NCBI RefSeq assembly: GCF_027595985.1
Contig: NC_073305.1
Span: forward strand, 114,772,259 to 114,836,258
Length of the DNA stretch: 64,000 bases
Source: Sorex araneus
Taxonomy: Eukaryota; Chordata; Mammalia; Eulipotyphla; Soricidae
Reading direction: 5' to 3'
The notes under the pieces were generated by a model that worked only from the letters and a program-made list of their open reading frames with translations, was not told the origin of the DNA and ran no database searches. Positions 23,183 to 34,955 of the stretch are shown here, in pieces. Made by a program: the position numbers and the translations under genes. Each line of letters begins with the position of its first letter. Positions within the stretch are counted from its first letter, which is position 1.

Positions 23183-23343
23183 AGCGAAGCAGTGGCTTTT
23201 GTGCCAGAGTGTTATGAATAAGGCACTTGCTTTAACTAATAAGGTACTCCTTTACTGCCAGGAGTGATACTTGAACACAAAAGTGAGTCCATAACACCAT
23301 CAGGTGTAGCCCCCAAACCCCAAACAAATAAGTAATAAAATAA
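23183..23343 (+). mobile_element. Diverged shrew SINE
   Basis: ACTGCCAGGAGTGATACTTGAACAC, then CATCAGGTGTAGCCCCCAAACC and an AAATAAG-type tail. Confidence 0.65.
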
Positions 23344-23499
23344 ATTAAAATGTGGTTCTTACTGTGGTTTTCAAAGTGGTTGATAATGGAGGGTGCTGGG
23401 ATAATCTGAGAAGGAGTAGTAACCTTAGATGGAATTGGAGGGAGGGGGTATATTCTGTTTGCTTAAAGAGAGATTTTCAGAAATACAGATTTTTCCCCC

Positions 23500-24465
23500 T
23501 GAAAACTGGGCAACAGGTTAAAAATAAAAGTGGGAGACTAACACCCAAGAGCAGTATAGATAAGGACCAGGAGGTCTGCCCCACAGCTTGGAAACTGGCC
23601 TCACATAATGGGGGAAAAGGCAGCTGAGATAGAGAAGGGAACACCAAGTAGAGGATGTTGGGAGGACTCACTCGGGTTGAAAGATGCGAGCTGCACTTGT
23701 GGAATAAAGAACAACAGATTAGGATATTAATACCCAAGAATAGTAGTATATAATACCAGGAGGTTGGCTCCATAGCTTGGAAGCTGGCCTCATATGCTGG
23801 GGGAAAGTCATCCCAGATAGAGAGGGGAACACCAAGTAATATGTGATTGGAGATCCTGAGCGGGAAGGGAGATGCATGCTGAAAGTAGACTAGAAACTGA
23901 ACAGGAAGGATGACCACTCAATACCCTTATTTGGAACCACAACACCTAAAAGGACAGGGAGATATCAAATTGGAATGCCCCGCTACAGAGGTGGGGTGGG
24001 GTGGGGGGGATGGGATTGGGGGGTGAAAGAGATACTGGGTTCATGGGTGGTGGAGAATGGACACTGGTGGAGGGATGGGCTCTTAAACACTGCATGAGGG
24101 AAAAACAAGCACGAAAATGTGTGAACCTGTAACTGTACACTCACTGTGACTCATTAATTAAAAATAAATAAATTAAAAAAAAAGAAAGATGCGAGCTGAA
24201 AGTAGACTATAGACCAAACATGAAAGCGACTTAATTCCTCTATTGCAAACTACAACACCCTAAAGGAGAGAGAACAAAAAGGAATGCCCTGCCGCAGAGG
24301 CATAGTGGGGTGGTAGGGAGTGGGGTGGGGGTGGTGAGAGGGATACTGGGATCATTGGTGGAGGAGATGGGTAAATGATCTCTGTATGAGTGAAATGCAA
24401 ACACAAAAGTTCATAAGTTTGTAACTGTACCTCACAATGATTCACTAATAAAAAAGTAAAAAATA
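23500..24465 (+). mobile_element. LINE-1 3' end, outer copy split by a second L1
   Basis: The left part (GGGAGACTAACACCCAAGAG ... up to 23693) resumes at 24184. It runs through the G-rich 3' UTR (24297-24340) to the end at GTAACTGTACCTCACAATGA and an A-rich tail. Confidence 0.85.
23694..24183 (+). mobile_element. LINE-1 3' end nested inside another L1
   Basis: Flanked by the perfect 15-bp duplication GAAAGATGCGAGCTG (23679-23693 and 24184-24198). Carries its own G-rich 3' UTR (about 23990-24022) and a tail of AAATAAATAAATT followed by poly(A). Confidence 0.93.
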
Positions 24466-24651
24466 GGGGCTGGAGCAATAGCACAGTGGGTAGGGCGTTT
24501 GCCTTGCACGCGGCCAAACCGGGTTCAAATCCCAGCATCCCATATGATCCCCTGAGCACCGCCAGGGGTAATTCCTGAGTGCAGAGCCACGAGTAAGCCC
24601 TGTGCATCGCCGGGTGTGACCCAAAAAGCAAAAATAAATAAATAAATAAAA
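24466..24651 (+). mobile_element. Shrew tRNA-derived SINE, young full-length copy
   Basis: Close to the consensus from GGGGCTGGAGCAATAGCAC to GTGTGACCCAAAAAGC, with an AAAT-repeat tail. Inserted at the A-rich end of the preceding L1. Confidence 0.95.
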
Positions 24652-24929
24652 TTTAAAAATAATAAAAGTGGCTATTTGAATCTTTAGCTTGTAAAAATGA
24701 CTCTAAGGACTGATTGATCACGGACCATAAAAGTTGTTGTTTTATGTAGTAATTATCTTTCTATAATTTTCAGACATGTCACACTACATTGAGGATCCAT
24801 AGTCATTATCTATCAAATTCAGGATATTATTTAATTTGATAAAATTGTATTTTATTTGATGACAAAATAAATAAAGATGTTCTGAGTTCTTAAGCTAAGA
24901 TACAGCCAACACTACATATATGAATTAAT

Positions 24930-25130
24930 TCATTGATACATCCATTCTACAAAAGACAGAGACCCACTGTGTGCAAGGCACTGCACCAGCCACTAGGATG
25001 TGGTAGCTGACCCTGTCATGAGAAACTGTAGTGACACTGATGACTGGGAACTTACATGATGCATGGGAACAGCCAGTGTGGGAGGTAAACATATCCAAGA
25101 AAAAACTTACACAAGAGTAAGTAGGATAGG
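24930..25130 (+). repeat. Possible ancient MIR-like fragment
   Basis: CACTGTGTGCAAGGCACTGCACCAGCC followed by GGATGTGGTAGCTGACC resembles the common ancient mammalian repeat text ending in 'gtgccaggcactg'. Confidence 0.4.
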
Positions 25131-25352
25131 TGTGGGAAGAGATAGGATTGTGAGGAAAGAATAAAGATTAATACCTTAAGTATTATTGAAGTAAGTTCTG
25201 GTTCTATTTTAGTAGTGTGGCAAAAACACAAGGTGGAAAATGTTCCTTACTCTCCGCTCCCCATTGTCCAGGCCGCCATCATAGGTGCGCAGACCCAGAA
25301 CACTAGCCTCACCACAGACTTTCCTGCTGTTGTCTGAGCTTCTCACCTTTTT

Positions 25353-25536
25353 TTTCCTTTTCTTTTCTTTTTAGGTCACACCTGGCGATGCACAGGGGTT
25401 ACTCTTGGCTCTGCACTCAGGAATCACTCCTGGCGGTGCTCAGGGGACCATATGGGATGCTGGGAATCGAACCCAGGTCGACCGCGTGCAAGGCAAACAC
25501 CCTACGCCCTACCCGCTGTGCTATTGCTCCAGCCCC
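25353..25536 (-). mobile_element. Shrew tRNA-derived SINE with target-site duplication
   Basis: Full antisense copy from the T-rich tail through AGGTCACACCTGGCGATGC to TGCTCCAGCCCC. A small internal duplication (CCCTACG CCCTACC) is present. Flanks CTTCTCACC (25340 on) and CTTCTCGCC (25538 on) form the duplication. Confidence 0.95.
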
Positions 25537-27201
25537 ACTTCTCGCCTTTTGATCACATGCCCAATAGCTGCTCAAGTGATCATCGCAGGACTTATGGTTG
25601 GTGACATGACTGTTTCAACCTCTTTGCCCTAAAGACCCTGTTCAAATTTGCTCACAAGGCGTTCCTTTAAGGCCCTTGTTCTCCAGACTCCTCACATGAG
25701 GTTTTGTTTTCTGCATCCCAGATGAACACAGTTGAGATTCTTCCAGATCTGAATCTCCCTCACTTGTCCTGAGTTCTTTGCATTGTTCTCCCTGAAGAAC
25801 CACTCCTACAGGTTGAAGTCTAGTCAGAGTTACTGAGTTCCTGTCTCTCGGCAACCTCTTTCTCCCTGCTTTCCTACCTTGCTTGGCCTTAGCACCTTGA
25901 CCATACCAGTTCAATTGACTGGTTCAATTTTCAAGACATACCAAATCCACTTATTTTTAGCTCACTTTTGTTCCTGCTGCTCCTAATATTCCCTATGGCC
26001 ACAAAGCCTTTCGGGCCCTTTCTTTCTGTTTATCTTTTCATCCATTTGGGGTCACCATTTCCTGGAGCTTTTCTGCTTCTATGATTGATATCAAAGGTCT
26101 CCTGTGGTTGGGTGAGGGTCACTCCCAAAACATCCAGATACACTTCTATGGTGGCACTAAGTTTTATGTTTCTCTCCTCTTGCATCTGTTATGTCCTTTC
26201 TTTCCACTTGCTGATTATTCAGTTATGAGGGAAGAATATCGAATATAATAGTATTTATACTCAGAATTTAGCATAATTCCTACTGCATTCACAGAGGCCC
26301 TAAATTGATAAATTTCATAATAGAAAAGATAATTTCTTTCTTATCTAAGGTAGGGTAGAGATTATTCTAAACATGAAAAATAAACATGAATCTTGAGTCA
26401 AGGTATCTATCTTGAAAGCAATCTAATATATTTGTGCTGAAAAAAAGTTCTATTTAGTTACTGGTATTATAAATGAAAGCTGCCTATATGATTATTCCCT
26501 GGCCTCAATAGTCATGAAAGATGCCAAATGACATGGACAGCTTTGACAAGAGAGAGGCAAGTAGGAACACTGGCAGTATCTTATGAGATGGTGAACAGAG
26601 CAAGTGTGATCAGCAACCTTCACTCTTTTATAGCCCTGGATAGAGTCTATAATTATGAGCATGGAGGCATCTCCAAACCAAGGAGTCTGAATCCTCTGAT
26701 AACTTTGCTCACTTCCCTGGTCTGTCTGATGCCTTTCTGCACTGTCCTAAAGAAAGGTTCACAGTGGGCTGGAAACAGTGTAACCAGAAGCAGGAACCTA
26801 GACTATAGACACATAGATACTGAGTATGTGCTCAGAGTCCATTATGTCCAAGTGAGTCAGGCAGTGTCCCAGGAACACATGTGAGTTGCTAAGAACACAT
26901 AAAGATACAGGAATGAACAACCAAATCTAATAGCCCAGCTCCTGTACTAAGAATGTCTCAAACCCTCAACTGCAGCCTAGCTGCAGTTCACTCTAGCATC
27001 ATTAGGTTCCTATTCACCCATCTGTCGTCTATATTATCTCCTCAACTCTTCCAGAAAATGTTCTCTGGCCCCCTACCATTGGACTAATGCTTGAGATTTT
27101 TGAGTCAGCTTTGTTCTTTGCAAACTTAGATATACAAAAACACTTGTGTGTGAATGTCTATGCCCAGAAGAGAGCCACCACTTGTGAGAAAGCTCTTAAA
27201 A
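25537..27201. other. Intronic non-coding DNA
   Basis: No transposon or exon recognised. A 118-codon plus frame at 26528-26884 is unsupported. About 26800-26920 may hold an old MIR/L2-like piece. Confidence 0.4.
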
Positions 27202-27212
27202 GTCCTGGCATG

Positions 27213-27386
27213 GGGGCTGGAACTATAGTACAGTGGGTGGGGTGTTTGCCTTGTACTCGGCCAACCCAAGTTCAATTCCCAGCATCCCATATGGTCCACC
27301 AAGCACTGCCAGGAGTAATTACTGAGTGCATGAGCCAAGAGTAAACCCTGTGCATCACTGGGTGTGACGCCCTCCCCGCAAAAAAT
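27213..27386 (+). mobile_element. Shrew tRNA-derived SINE with target-site duplication
   Basis: GGGGCTGGAACTATAGTAC head to a GTGTGACGCC tail, flanked by GTCCTGGCATG at 27202-27212 and 27387-27397. Confidence 0.95.
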
Positions 27387-27427
27387 GTCCTGGCATGCCA
27401 TCTTCCATCAGTCTTTCACCTCCCAGC

Positions 27428-27458
<31 letters not shown>

Positions 27459-27470
27459 CACACACACAGG
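27428..27470 (+). repeat. AC dinucleotide microsatellite
   Basis: AC run to 27454, then a short interruption and a further AC stretch. Confidence 0.93.
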
Positions 27471-28699
27471 CCTCAGGATCTTGGGAGAGGGCTTACTTGC
27501 TCTTCGTATTTCCTCCCTCTCCTCTTCTTACCTTTCCCTCTGCCCCAAATACTCAATTTCCAAACTCTCTTCAACTTAACTTCTAAGGCCTAGTGGCAAA
27601 GTCATCCTCCATTTTTGAGACTATCTTGATAACCCTATGCCTTCCCCAAAATTAATTCCCTTGTTTTACACCTCTTTTACAGGTCTCATCATATCCTTTA
27701 AGCATGAGTTCATATACTCTTTTCTTAAGTGATTCACTGGATAACATGACTACAGAAGAGAAAGAGGGCTGAGGGCTGGGTCCCTTAAAAAGTTACATGG
27801 ACCCAATGAAAAGAAAATTGAATTTTATTAAAATGTAATTATGAATTGAATTTTCTTGCATTAAAGCAATGATTTAATTATATTTGTATTTCCTCTAAAA
27901 TTTCTAATTTTAGAAATTAGAGAAAGGTAATTGGTGAGAAAGGTAATTGATTCAATGGATATTTGGCCTTCAGGTTTTCAGCCTCAGATTTTTCAACCAC
28001 GGTGTGAATCCAACATTTTTGAGCAGCTACTGGGAGTCAGTCTATGACCTCCAGCCTGCAAGTCAATCTCTCAAGCAACAAACTATTTATGTTTCACAAT
28101 TAAAAATGAATTTATTCTAAATGTTGATTATTTATACTCATAGACCACATTGATAAAACTCAAAAGACACAAAATATGCAGTAGTCTCTTTATCCCAATA
28201 CCCAAATAAACTTTTCTTCCTCAGAGACAAGAAGTTTTTTGTTGCTGCTTCAAGAGATGTCCTGTGGATATTTAAGCTAATTATCCAATCCTTCTTTATT
28301 TTAAGCAAATATGAACACAATCAATTCTGGATGTACCTGGTCTTTTTATTTAAAGGTGTGTGTGAAGATAGTTCTGATTAGTACAAAAATATTCCTGCCC
28401 TTTTTAACAGTTGCCTATAGATCTGTTAGATGAATGTGACCAGCTCCCATGAATGAAGGTTTAGTTTATCATCTCTTGCTATTACAAATAATGCTGCAGT
28501 AAAATATCTGGCTATGTCACTGTCCACAATTTGGAATGGTATTGTATTCTACTCATGCAAACCCACAGCTTGAAATTAACCCTAAATTAATGCCTGCTTC
28601 CTGGCCTCCACAATCAGGCCTCTAATATCACAAAAGTCTTGATGGTTTTGTTTTTAGGCATTTATGGTGAGTTTAGTATTTGCAGGTGGCATTCTGATC
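27471..28699. other. Intronic non-coding DNA
   Basis: Nothing recognised beyond AT-rich sequence. Confidence 0.4.
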
Positions 28700-28872
28700 A
28701 TCTTATGTTATGTATTAAATTGTTGGTTTTCACAATGGCCCTGTGAGACAGATGTTGCTATTATCCTCGCTTTACAAATAAATGACAGGCATGGAGATGG
28801 CAATTTGTCATTCAGATTGTTAGTACATGGCAGAGCCAGAATAAACCCAGATATTCTGGTTCTAAAGTAGCA
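28700..28872 (+). repeat. MIR element
   Basis: ATTATCCTCGCTTTACAAAT, GGCAGAGCCAGAATAAACCC and TTCTGGTTCTAAAG follow the MIR order (ATTATCCCCATTTTACAGAT ... GCAGAGCCGGGATT). Ancient mammalian SINE. Confidence 0.75.
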
Positions 28873-29559
28873 CTTTCCAATAAAAATAAAATGTGAGTCA
28901 TATATACAATTCCAAAGTTTCCAGTATTCAGGTAAAGAGAAAAATACAAATGGTGAAATTATAACAGTGCATTTGATTTAATTCAGTGTATCAAAAAATA
29001 GGTTCTGCATGTGAAACTAGTCACAAATAAGTATTTAATAATCATAGGCTATCATTTTTGACAGTACTGGTCTAGAGGTATTCTTAGTCTTTTTATAAGC
29101 ACAATCTGTCTAATCTCAGGCCATCTTATGCTACTATCTTCCTTCTACTCCCAACTGATTCTAACCAAAGCATTCAGAATAGATAAAAATGTTGAATCAG
29201 AAGTGAACAGACCAAAATTCTTGTCAGACCAGTGCTTGGATAAGTAGTGATAAGACTTAGTATTTCATCTGCAAATGAGGAGGTGATGATATGCCTAAAC
29301 AATGTTGACTTAAGCATTCAATTTAAAATTGCATGAAAAGCACTTACCATAGTGCCTGACATAAAATTTAAGTCTTCAATAAATAATTATCATTGTTAAA
29401 TACTATAACTTTGACATTTGTTATTATTTCTATTTCAAGATAATTCATTGCCTTAATTAGATCATAAGTTGCTTATTCCATTTTTGTCTGAACATTTAAA
29501 AGGATGAAGCAAATGGAAGCTATACACCTGGATGAAGGAGAAAACTTCATTGATATCTA

Positions 29560-29760
29560 TTACATTCTAGGCATTCAAGAGACTTTACATATATTCTATC
29601 ATTAAGTTGTCATGGCAGCTTTATCAGGTGCTTATTTATAATCCCTGTTTCACAGGCTGAGGAAATTGGGGTCATTAAATGCTGAGTAAACTGTTGAGTA
29701 TAAGAAATGTCACTGAAACCATGTCTCTCAGACTTCACAGTATCTGCTTTTGGACTACAT
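29560..29760 (+). repeat. Probable MIR element
   Basis: ATAATCCCTGTTTCACAGGC, TGAGGAAATTGGGGTC, and a later TCTCAGACTTCACAGTATCTGC match MIR in order. Confidence 0.65.
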
Positions 29761-29867
29761 GCACTGTCTGAAGAATGAACAATGGCTAGGATAAATCTTT
29801 CTCTCTCCCGCTCTCTCTTTATCTTTCTTTCCCTCTGTCTCTTTTTTTTCTCTCTCCCCCTCTCCTT

Positions 29868-30027
29868 TGCTTTTTGAGTCACACACAAGAGGTTCTGAGG
29901 GCTTACTCCTTTCTCAGTGCCAGGGGATCACTCCTGGTGTGCTCAAGAGTCCCTGTGGGTTGCCACGGATCAAGCTTTGGTTGGCTGTTTGTAAGCACCC
30001 TACCTGCTGTACTATAATTCCTGCCCC
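29868..30027 (-). mobile_element. Diverged shrew SINE
   Basis: TTTTTGAGTCACACACAAGAGG ... GGGATCACTCCTGGTGTGCTC ... CTGTACTATAATTCCTGCCCC. A CT-rich tract (29800-29865) adjoins its tail side. Confidence 0.8.
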
Positions 30028-30837
30028 TCCGTTTTATCTCCTAAGACTATATTCAAATCTCTTGTTTCATACAAAGATGAATCAAGGCATCTTTGCCAAT
30101 AGTATTTAAGATGACCTCCTACCAAGCCACTGTTTCCAAACCCAGACCATCTAGATGGATCTGCCTATTGGCATGACCTCAAGGATGAACATTTTCATCA
30201 GCCTTGGGAAGAGCAATAAGGCTTCAGTGAATACAAAGGATCACAGACCTTCAGTGATGCAAAATGTGTGTTTGTGATATCCTCTGTATTAAGATCACCA
30301 CGTAGGTGATCACAATTTCCCATTTCAATACATTAAAAAAACTAGCTTGCTAAAATTCTGACCCAGGGCATGGTGTGGTTGTGAGATATAGAGAATTTCT
30401 GCCCAGTATAAGCCAATTTTAATTAAACAATACAGTTTTAAAAATAGAGATGTATTTTGTTTAATTTGAAAACCTTACAAATGTCAAATACTAGTGAGCA
30501 CAGGCTATTTTATCAGTAAATAGGTTTATGACAAAAAAACGGTTCTCTGTATTTTAGTAGTTCTTCCCTCTATTCCTACACTTGGATTATTACAGTAATT
30601 TCCACCTGATTATTATTTTTTGCATTGAGAGCTTTCTTTGAGAGTTCATTAGTAATATAGTTTAGGCTTTGAGGGACTAAGCTGCCATTAATTTTGTTTT
30701 TGTTTGCTACTGGGAAAATCATAATTGGAAATTTCTAGCAAGGTACATAGATGTACCTATTAAAGAAGCAGTTGGTTTTTATTACCGTTAAAGAATAAAT
30801 GAAATTTAAGGGGATTTTTCTAGGATTCTGCTTTTAA
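30028..30837. other. Intronic non-coding DNA
   Basis: AT-rich; nothing recognised. Confidence 0.4.
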
Positions 30838-31005
30838 AAATACCACCAACATCACTGTATCACCGTAGCACTGTCATCTCCTTGCTACTCGATTTGTTTG
30901 AGCGGGCACCAGTAATGTCTCCATTGTGAGATTTGTTGTTACTGTTTTTGGCATATAGAATATGCCACAGGTAGCTTGCCAGCCTCTGCCATGCACCCCC
31001 AACAT
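30838..31005 (-). mobile_element. RTE-type LINE 3' tail, antisense
   Basis: Reads on the minus strand with the same order as the 58.8-59.0 kb copy: GGCTGGCAAGCTACCTGTGG, ATATGCCAAAAACAGTAAC, AATGGAGACATTACTGGTGC, ending in a GATACAGTGAT-type tail. Confidence 0.7.
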
Positions 31006-31183
31006 ATCCTAGCAATTTAAACTATAAATCAGACACATTTGAAACAATTATATGTACTCTTAAGAAAAAAATTTAATTTTTAGAAGGTTTTTAAAATCTA
31101 TCTCTATCTACCAAGTACAACATACACCAAGTTGTAGGTCATGATATGATCAAATAAGCCTAATTAGAATAGCACCAGCATGG

Positions 31184-32435
31184 GTGGGAATGCCGACTGG
31201 TTCAGCCCTTCTGGAAAACAATTTGGACGACTCTCAAAAAATTAGATATTGAATTCCCATTTGACCCAGCAATACCACTGCTGGGAATATATCCCAGAGA
31301 GGCAAAAAAGTACAATCGAAACAACATCTGCACATGTATGTTCATCGCAGCACTGTTTACAATAGCCAGAATCTGGAAAAAACCCGAATGCCCCGGAACG
31401 GATGACTGGTTGAGGAAACTTTGGTACATCTATACAATGGAATACTATGCAGCTGTTAGAAAAAAGGAGGTCAAGAATTTTGTAGTTAAATGGATGGGCA
31501 TGAAAAGTTTCATGCTGAGTGAAATGAGTCAGAAAGAGAGAGACAGACATAGAAAGATTGCACTCATCTATGGTATATAGAATAACAGAGTGGGAGACTA
31601 ACACCCAAGAACTGTAGAAATAAGTACCAGGAGGTTGACTCCATGGCTTCGAGGCTGGCCTCACGTTCCGGGGAAAGGTCAACTCAGAGAAGCGATCACC
31701 AACTACATTGTAGTCGAAGGCCATGTGGGGGAAGGGAGTTGCGGGCTGAATGAGGGCTAGAGACTGAGCACAGCGGCCACTCAACACCTTTATTGCAAAC
31801 CACAACAGCTAATTAGAGAGAGAAAACAGAAGGGAATGCCTTGCCACAGTGGCAGGGTGGGGTGGGGGGGAGATGGGATTGGGGAGGGTGGGAGGGACAC
31901 TGGGTTTACGGGTGGTGGAGAATGGGCACTGGTGAAGGGATGGGTTCCCGAACTTTGTATGAGGGAAGTATAAGCACAAAAGTGTATAAATCTGTAACTG
32001 TACCCTCACGGTGATTCTCTAATTAAAAATAAATAAATTTTTTTAAAAAAAAAAAGAAGGAGAAGGACAGACATAGAATGATTGCACTCACTTTGGGGAT
32101 TTAAAAATGCATAATATAAGACTTATACTCAAGGACAGTAGAAACAAGGACTGGAAGAACTGGTCTACCGTTGGATGCTTGCCACAAGTATATGTATATG
32201 TTTGTGTGTGTGTGTGTGTGTGCGTTGTGGGGGTCAGGGGCTGGGATGAGACAGGGTAGTTAGAATAGAAAAGGAACCATTTTGACAATAATACAAGAAC
32301 TGAGTGCTAAAAGTAGGTAAAAGATATACATAATAATCTCTCAGTATCTGTATTGCAAATCATAATGCCCAAAAGAGAGAGAGAGAGACAGAGGCAGAGA
32401 GAGAGAGGGAGACACAGAAAGAAAGACAGAGATAC

Positions 32436-32489
<54 letters not shown>

Positions 32490-32682
32490 GCCTACCATAG
32501 AGACAGACTTGGGATGGAGGTTTGCAGAAGGGAAACTGGAAACATTGGTGATAGGAATGTACACTGGTGAAAGGTCAATTGATGGAACACTATATGCCTG
32601 AAACCAAGTCATGAACAACATTGAAACTGTGTATCTTATGGTGATTCAATAAAAACTGAATAATTATTTAAAAAAAAAACAA
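31184..32682 (+). mobile_element. Composite LINE-1 3' end pair within one target-site duplication
   Basis: An L1 3' end (31184 to about 32055: CAGCAATACCACTGCTGGGA, AATGGAATACTATGCAGCTG, G-rich 3' UTR 31855-31895, A-rich tail) is followed directly by a second L1 tail (about 32056-32682, with GT and GA microsatellites and its own poly(A)). The perfect 18-bp duplication AGAATAGCACCAGCATGG (31166-31183 and 32683-32700) encloses both. The 5' part of the element is missing. Confidence 0.88.
32375..32489 (+). repeat. GA-rich microsatellite
   Basis: Imperfect then near-perfect AG repeats inside the second L1 tail. Confidence 0.9.
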
Positions 32683-32700
32683 AGAATAGCACCAGCATGG

Positions 32701-33231
32701 AGTTTTAGAAATAAAGTGCCTAGAGTCCATATATTTATTTCTATAACCATTAAGGATAAAAACATCTACGTTCTGATTACACTGGACATAAAGTCTGTCC
32801 TCACAGCAAGTCTTCAAATAGAATTAAGAGTCATTTCTATATCAGTATAATTTAATAGTTGGTTATTTTAGTCTTCCTGGCCCCTTGAAGACCTTGTTTG
32901 TTTTAGAGGGACATTTCAATCATTTAGATATTTATCACTGTGGTATCTGGAGTGAAAAATCTCTGCAGCGCTGATCTGCACAGTATCTTTGCATCTCAGG
33001 GAAAAAACAGAGAGGAGTATTTGCTCGCTGTTGGATGTCATGTCCAGGAAAGCAGAAAACCATCTAGAAGCATAAGGACTAGTGTTCCCAATATAGCCAT
33101 AGATTCTCTAAGCCCATGTTCTCTAAGTTTATAAACGCTTTAGGGGATAAGGCCATGCCCACCATATCAGGAACAATCAGAATCTAGTACATCAATTTCA
33201 GGAGTTTCAACCTTTTGTTAACTGTTTTCCC

Positions 33232-33232
<1 letters not shown>
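32701..33232. other. Intronic non-coding DNA
   Basis: Nothing recognised. Confidence 0.4.

Positions 33233-33301
<69 letters not shown>
33233..33301 (+). repeat. AC dinucleotide microsatellite, long and uninterrupted
   Basis: About 34 perfect AC units, the longest perfect dinucleotide run in the window. Confidence 0.98.
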
Positions 33302-33304
<3 letters not shown>

Positions 33305-34813
33305 TTTGCTAATTTGCTGAAAGTTTTTGTAAAAGAGCCTGAAGAAAATCTCACTAGAGAGAATGAAGGTGCCAGTGTTTATACTTGTTATTTTCCATTA
33401 ATTTCCAGGAATGTCTGGTTTCTACTAATTTAATAAAAAAAATTGGCAATGTATTTCTCTAAAGTTTGGAGAAATTTAGGGGAAGTTTTCATTGACTCAT
33501 AACTGCATCATGTGTAAGTCATGACCTCAATATACATGGCATATCTCAGAAATCAACAACCTAACTTGATGAACGAGGCTTCTGCCACAGTTGAGCTTTA
33601 ACTTTTACCTAGCCATTAGAACGTTGTAATTATTAAATCTGTTTGGTCACTTTTGCATCATCTTCTATAGCTAGAGAAAAAGACTGACTTAATTATTCTC
33701 ATAATCCAGGCAAAAATACATAATTTTCTTGCTTGTATTAATGCCAGTTCCTTTTCTCATGTATAAAAGAAAATTCCATTATACTGGAAATGCTTGATTG
33801 GTTCTCAAAGCTTCAGCTTTTCATATATGTCCTAATGTGGGATAGAACTTATTAAATGCACCACTTCCTATGACCCATTCTTTCTATCAATATGAGTGAA
33901 TGCTGGAAATTTTAATAAAAAATAAACTAATAGTAACTAGAAAATAAGAAACTCTACATTTCTGATCGAATTTAACCTGAAGTATGCCTAATTAACATTT
34001 AAAGGCTTGTTAAACTTGAATTTCAGTGCTCAAGACATGACGGCTTTAAACTATATCGATTCAATTACTATTAGATAGAAGAAAATGCTATCACAAAGGC
34101 AACTTAATGGTACAAATGAAATTTCCATTTATTACTTTGCTATATGCTGTTGGATATTACCTCCTACTAAGCGCCTTTTGTAAAACACTTTTCTACATAA
34201 TATATAAGGAATATAACAGAGAATAATTGAAACAGCGATCCCCAAAAATAGTAGCTGCAAAGTTTTCAATAGCCCTGACTGATATAAAAATTATTTCATA
34301 AAACTGTCTTTATTTTGCATGAGTTTGTCATTCATAGCCAAACCACTACTTTTCGATCCATAAATTATGTTGACCTATTAGATGTCATTTTTATAATTCA
34401 TTATAATTATAAAAGGTACATATAGAATGCTGCCCAATAATGGCTTTTAATTTCTTCATTCATCCTTCAGAGAAGGGCTATATTCTTTTTGGATTTGTAA
34501 TCATAACAATTATGCCCATCAGAGAGATAAATCTTTCTCTAGGTTTAAGTCTCAGAGAATATGGGAGATTAAGTGTACAACACAGAAAACTCCAATTCCT
34601 AATTACTTTCAATAAGAAACATCTAAATGTTTTATATACTAGGCATAGATCTAAAGATATATATTATTTTTATTTGACACTTAAATTAATGTGGTGGGAT
34701 TACTGGCCCATCCTACACACGAGAAATGTGAGAAGTAGAGAGGCAACATGCTTCACCCAAGAATACCAATAAAGAAAGCAAAACCAGTTTGCATAACTTA
34801 AAGATGTTCAGGT
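33302..34813. other. Intronic non-coding DNA
   Basis: AT-rich. A 110-codon plus frame (34440-34772) is unsupported. A faint MIR-like stretch lies at about 34690-34800. Confidence 0.4.
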
Positions 34814-34955
34814 CAGGGTGTAGTACAGTGATAAGGTGTTTGCCTTGCACACAGTTGACCCAAGTTTGATGCTTAGCATCGTAGATGCCCCTTGAGCACT
34901 GCCAGGAGTGATTCCAGAGCATACCTGGGTGTAGCCCCAAAACCAAAACAAAACC
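34814..34955 (+). mobile_element. Diverged shrew SINE
   Basis: GTAGTACAGTGATAAGGTGTTTGCC, CACTGCCAGGAGTGATTCC and GGTGTAGCCCCAAAACC match in order. Confidence 0.8.

Noticed and set aside
31242..31805. A 187-codon minus-strand open frame
   Set aside because: It is the antisense of an L1 3' end, and a similar translation appears at the L1 tail at 17-205.
33233..33301. Regular repeat spacing considered as a CRISPR-like array
   Set aside because: A simple AC microsatellite with no spacers; the DNA is mammalian.
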